From Astrocystis sublimbata (Eukaryota; Ascomycota; Sordariomycetes; Xylariales; Xylariaceae), in assembly GCA_022453515.1 (NCBI GenBank), contig JAJNNY010000024.1, forward strand, positions 1-64,000: a DNA stretch of 64,000 nt, written 5' to 3'. Made by a program: the position numbers and the translations under genes. The stretch's first letter is position 1. The number at the start of each line of letters is the position of its first letter. The notes beneath the pieces were generated by a model that was given only the letters and a program-made list of their open reading frames with translations, ran no database searches and was not told the origin of the DNA. Shown here piece after piece: positions 59,863 to 64,000 of the stretch.

Positions 59863-60579
59863 CTACCAGCTCTACGCGCTTGGAGCCGCATCCTGAAGGG
59901 CCCCCATTGGCATCTTCCGAATTCACCGTGCCGCGACTCACGACTCACGACTCCCTCCGGCCCATTCACGTCTGGACATCAGCGTCTCAACGTCTATCTC
60001 AGGCCTCGATAATTGTTGCCGTTGCTGCATATGTTGCAACTGCACTTGTTGACTATCGATCAATTCTGCGCACACCTCTCCTGTCTCGCGAGATCCCAAC
60101 TTGCCCATCCACACCTCGTACGCTGTCCTCCCAGCACACTATCTGCGCTTGCCAAAAGTGCTATACAAGCATTCAAGGTATGAAATTGTTGCCTTATGTA
60201 ATCGGTCAAGCATACAGCGGCACCCATCGTATCTGGACTCTGTATTTGACGGGACACTCCGAATCATTCCGAACCACTATCCCTCCCACGACACAATCCC
60301 CCCCCTCCTTCGATCGAAACATGTCTTCTGCCCATCCCGTATTCCATTGTCAGTTCGTGACTTGCTGGGATCAGCTCACCCTCCATTCACATATGATTTT
60401 CAAAATTGCAAAGCCCTAACTTGTCAGAAATAGACTGCAGCAGTACATGAACTCAACACTTGCTCCTTCTCACAGTAACGACACATATATCGCCAGGGAA
60501 CAACATCCCTTGTCGCTCACGTACCTGACCCTTGACACAATACCCTCAGGCAGCCAAAAGAGAGATTCGTCAAACCAAG

Positions 60580-62222
60580 ATGTCGGATCTTATAACACAA
60601 AAGCTGCAGGCTGCATCGCTCAACGACTCCGTGGACAATGGGGAATGGAAGAAGAATCTGAATATTCCTGCCCGGGACAGTAGGCAACAGACTGAGGTTC
60701 GTGCGGGGAGCCCTGGGTCCGTATGATCTCGAGTGCTGCGAATTAACCAGGTCATCAGGACGTCACCAACACGAAAGGCCTAGAATGGGAAGATTTCTCT
60801 CTCAAACGAGACTTGCTGATGGGTATCTTCGAGGCTGGCTACGAGAAGCCGTCGCCGATTCAAGAAGAGGCTATTCCCGTGGCTCTGACGGGAAGAGACA
60901 TACTTGCTCGAGCGAAGAACGGCACTGGCAAGACTGCTGCTTTTGTTGTTCCAACCCTTGAAAAAATCAACCCCAAGGTCAACAAAATCCAAAGTCTGAT
61001 ACTCGTTCCCACGCGAGAACTGGCCATGCAGACATCGCAGGTCTGTAAGACCCTCGGCAAGCATCTCGGCGTCAACGTCATGGTCACCACGGGTGGCACA
61101 ACACTGCGCGACGACATCGTCCGTCTGCAGGATGCTGTCCACATAGTGGTGGGCACTCCCGGGCGCATTCTCGACTTGGCTGGCAAGGGAGTTGCGGATT
61201 TGAGTGAATGTCCCATGTTCATAATGGACGAGGCTGATAAACTCTTGTCGATTGAGTTCACCCCCGTCATCGAGCAGCTTTTGCAGTTTCATCCCAAAGA
61301 TCGCCAGGTCATGTTATTCTCCGCCACCTTTCCGCTTTCCGTCAAAGACTTCTCAGACAAGAACATGTCCAAGCCATACGAGATCAATCTCATGGACGAG
61401 CTTACTCTGCGCGGTATCACTCAGTACTATGCCTTTGTGGAAGAGAAGTCCAAGGTCCACTGCTTGAACACGCTGTTCTCCAAGCTGCAAATCAATCAGT
61501 CCATCATCTTCTGCAACTCCACCAACCGTGTTGAGCTGCTCGCGAAGAAGATCACTGAGCTCGGATACTCATGCTTCTACAGCCATGCCAAAATGGCACA
61601 ACACGCTCGCAATCGCGTTTTCCACGACTTCCGAAATGGTGTGTGCCGCAATCTTGTCTGCTCAGATCTGCTAACACGTGGTATCGACATTCAAGCCGTC
61701 AATGTCGTCATCAATTTCGATTTTCCCAAGAACGCCGAAACGTATCTGCACCGTATTGGACGCTCCGGGCGGTACGGTCATCTTGGCTTAGCAATCAATT
61801 TGATCAACTGGGAGGACCGGTACAATCTGTACAACATCGAAAAGGATCTCGGCACAGAGATCCAGGCCATCCCACCTACTATTGACAAGGCCCTGTACGT
61901 ATACGACAATCCCGACAATATCCCTCGACCTGTGAACACATACGCCACAAAGCAGTCAACAACACACAAACCCCAGTACGGCGAAGCTTCGTCACATGCT
62001 GCTCAGCACAGCAATCAGCCTCTTCAAGGGAGAGGGCAGGGGGATCTGCGACCGCAGGCCGGCCGTGGTGGTCATCCCAACGACTCCCAATCTCAACCTA
62101 GGCAGTTTCAAAACAATCGGGGCGGGAACCGCGGCGGCCGTGGTCGTGGACGCGGATTCCAGCAATTCGGCGGCCGTGGCGGTGGCCGAGGAGGCCAGCC
62201 CCAACCACCTCCGCAAGTCTAG
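60580..62222 (+). CDS. dhh1: DEAD-box RNA helicase Dhh1 (DDX6/Me31B family)
   Basis: Two exons, 60580-60696 and 60759-62222, joined at [18 protein letters not shown], give 526 residues. All helicase motifs are visible in order: the Q-motif ([17 protein letters not shown]), AKNGTGKT (motif I), PTRELAMQ (Ia), TGG and TPGRILDL (Ib), DEAD at IMDEADKLL (II), SAT (III), [13 protein letters not shown] (IV), [11 protein letters not shown] (V) and [13 protein letters not shown] (VI). The C-terminal 90 residues are Gln/Gly/Arg-rich with RGG repeats. Dhh1 promotes mRNA decapping and translational repression and concentrates in P-bodies. The RGG tail is longer than in yeast and typical of filamentous fungi. 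The 62-bp intron has a GTTCGT donor and an ATCAG acceptor. Confidence 0.96.
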
Positions 62223-64000
62223 CTTGCCGTCACTCCAACATAACTGCAAGGCCACGACCAAAGGTCATTCGAGGTGATGCATCCCAGTGGCCGTATTGTT
62301 TTCTTTCTATTGTACATATTTTGGCGTCTGGATCAGTATTGGTTGTATCATACCCCTCACGACTTCTTCATAGGTTCCTTGATCTCCCTAGCCATTTTCC
62401 GGGTTCTTCGACAAGATTCAGCGGTTACTAATGTCAAGGGGGCAAAGTTCATGATGTTTGAATGAGATCAGCAGGGGTGTGGGAAACGGCGTTTGGCGTT
62501 GTACAGTGTTGAGCATTAATCGGCGGCGCCAAGCGGAGCGTTAAAGGGCGGGATGGTACATGCACGACTGATGATGACGTGTTTTTGAGGAGCATTTTGA
62601 TCCTCATATTGTCTTTCCATCTCCCTGGGTTGAGGTTCTCTGAACTGTTGTTCTGCTGGAATCGGCCTCGGGTTATCTAAAAGCATTGCGGCACACTATA
62701 CCCTCGATTGCGGGAACTTTTCCTTTGGTGGGGCTTCAAGAACACTTGTCGGTCCAATTTGACACTTCTGTGTCAATGCACTGCATCGATTCGACAGCAG
62801 GAGCACAATTTGGCAGTTTTATGATCAGCCCGTGCAAGGTGTTTAAAGCTGATACGAGGCTACATTCGCAATGGTTGATTGAAGGACTGATCCCACAATC
62901 GACTCTCTATAGTATACTTCTGGAACACACCAGCCGGGCAACTTTCCCGTCTCAGAAGTAGAGGTCATTCAGGGCGACTAACAATGGAGTGTTTCCAAAG
63001 AAGTAGGGCGAACCGGCAACCCGCACCCGACATTCACTTCTATCCATCTTCCCTACAACAACACCGACATCAACAACAAAAGCATGATGGCTTCCGGGAT
63101 GGGCGTGCCTCGACCTTTCACTCCTGTTACCAAATCTGCCGCATTTCTAGGTTATGCTCGGTGTAGGGCATTGTCTTTGGGCAATCACAAGCACAAAAAA
63201 AAACAAAAAAAAAACATTTTGAAGGGCACTGGGTATCTAGATAGTTCTCGTACCGACAGGCTACTTGTACCTGAGTCGGTGAGCTAGATAGTTGTCCGAG
63301 CAAGCGTGGCAGTAAATACTACTACCACTTTTCCCTTTACGTATGCTTATCTGTGCGAGTGTGAGTGTGTGTGGGTGTGGGTGTATTCGCATTGTGATTT
63401 TTTCGAGATTCTCAATGTTAAATTGTGCAAGGCTTTCTTTCATTTATCCTTGACGGGACGGGTGTTTGTGAAAAGAGGGGAGAATATGTCTGCGCTATTT
63501 GAAAATGTAAGAGTATATATATGGTGCATCTAGGTATGTTATGGATTTGGGGTTTTTCTCCTTGATCGCGTTGCTTGGGTGAGCTGTTTGATATTCGTAT
63601 GGAATGAGAGCCAAACGACACAGAGTTCGTCGAAAAAGCCCATTTTAAACCCCGAGGGTCAGCGTGGTGACTAAAGTAGTGTTTGATTTGAGGAAAGCAT
63701 GGGCAATGGTCACTTTGCTGGTTGCTATTCATCTACGATTGGATAGATTCTTCACCAACTGCCCCTATCTATCCCTATCCCTCATCCAAGAGCTTTTGGG
63801 CCGGCGACAACTGTCCTTGCCGAACCTATTATATGACATGCCATTGAGAGAGGGCTGGTGATATCGTCTGACCTACAGGTCTAAGCTTGAGTAAGGTTGT
63901 GTGATGAGACCGTGTGAGCGGAAGCGAGGGTCAGGGGTAGATATCTGGGTAGATACCGAATGCGAGGGAGTGAAGAGGAAGGTTGACCAACCATCGGTTT
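62223..64000. other. Region downstream of dhh1
   Basis: About 1.8 kb to the window edge. It begins with the dhh1 3' UTR. Later are A-runs near 63197-63215 and a GTGTGGGTGT microsatellite at 63361-63385. Short ORFs (62686-62961, 63306-63533, 63664-63861) have no domain. No gene was recognised, although the end of another gene could lie just outside the window. Confidence 0.45.

Larger units (their letters stand above)
58696..60579. other. Divergent promoter and long dhh1 leader
   Basis: About 1.9 kb with TAGGTACC clusters (58880-58940 and 59130-59310). It also holds TACA/CATA microsatellite DNA at about 59550-59575 and a CGGACA hexamer repeat at 59831-59862. A minus-strand ORF at 59008-59859 and several plus-strand ORFs (59796-60433) are low-complexity and overlap repeats, so I treat them as chance. 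Stretches from 60190 to 60570 may be dhh1 5' UTR, with upstream ORFs. Confidence 0.5.

Overview
The window is nuclear DNA of a filamentous ascomycete. The evidence is short GT..AG introns (about 50-190 bp), gene-by-gene alternation of strand, an intron-containing tRNA-Leu(CAA), and a typical fungal gene set: scytalone dehydratase, Nha1 antiporter, Tom22, Pus1, Dhh1, Mpv17 family, a HET-domain gene, a Dal5-type permease and a cysteine-rich copper ATPase. A melanin-pathway scytalone dehydratase points to Pezizomycotina, probably Sordariomycetes (inference). Intergenic DNA is full of short TAGGTACCTACC-like motifs.

Layout. 0-9 kb: 5' end of scytalone dehydratase (-), a retinol-dehydrogenase-like SDR (+), a small F-box ORF (-), an HPP-family membrane protein (-) and a complete 8-exon vanillyl-alcohol-oxidase-type flavoenzyme (-) with an 11-nt exon. 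9-18 kb: gene-poor, with two weak multi-exon minus-strand candidates and one unassigned ORF. 18-30 kb: nha1, tom22, tRNA-Leu, a probable Mediator Med22 gene with an odd interrupted 5' end, pus1 (-), and a hypothetical gene. 30-37 kb: a SET/MYND protein (-), two adjacent short inverted-repeat elements (MITE-like) and a nine-exon MFS permease. 37-44 kb: a DUF726 alpha/beta-hydrolase, an Mpv17/PMP22 protein and a hypothetical gene. 44-51 kb: a CrpA-like P1B copper ATPase and a HET-domain gene with an in-frame TAG. 51-64 kb: a DUF6594 protein (-), mitochondrial gatB, a J-domain protein (-), and dhh1 with a long repeat-rich leader.

The genes do not form one obvious pathway. Several are conserved housekeeping genes (tom22, pus1, gatB, dhh1, med22). 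The first 9 kb and the 33-50 kb part carry more accessory functions: secondary metabolism or aromatic oxidation, transport, metal detoxification, self/non-self recognition. I found no convincing new multi-gene system. The best leads are the two otherwise open reading frames broken by a TAG codon, the paired MITE-like elements, the tiny exons, and the unannotated minus-strand candidates at 9.6-11.4 kb. Exon boundaries were set by hand from splice consensus plus protein-family continuity, and no alignment was run.
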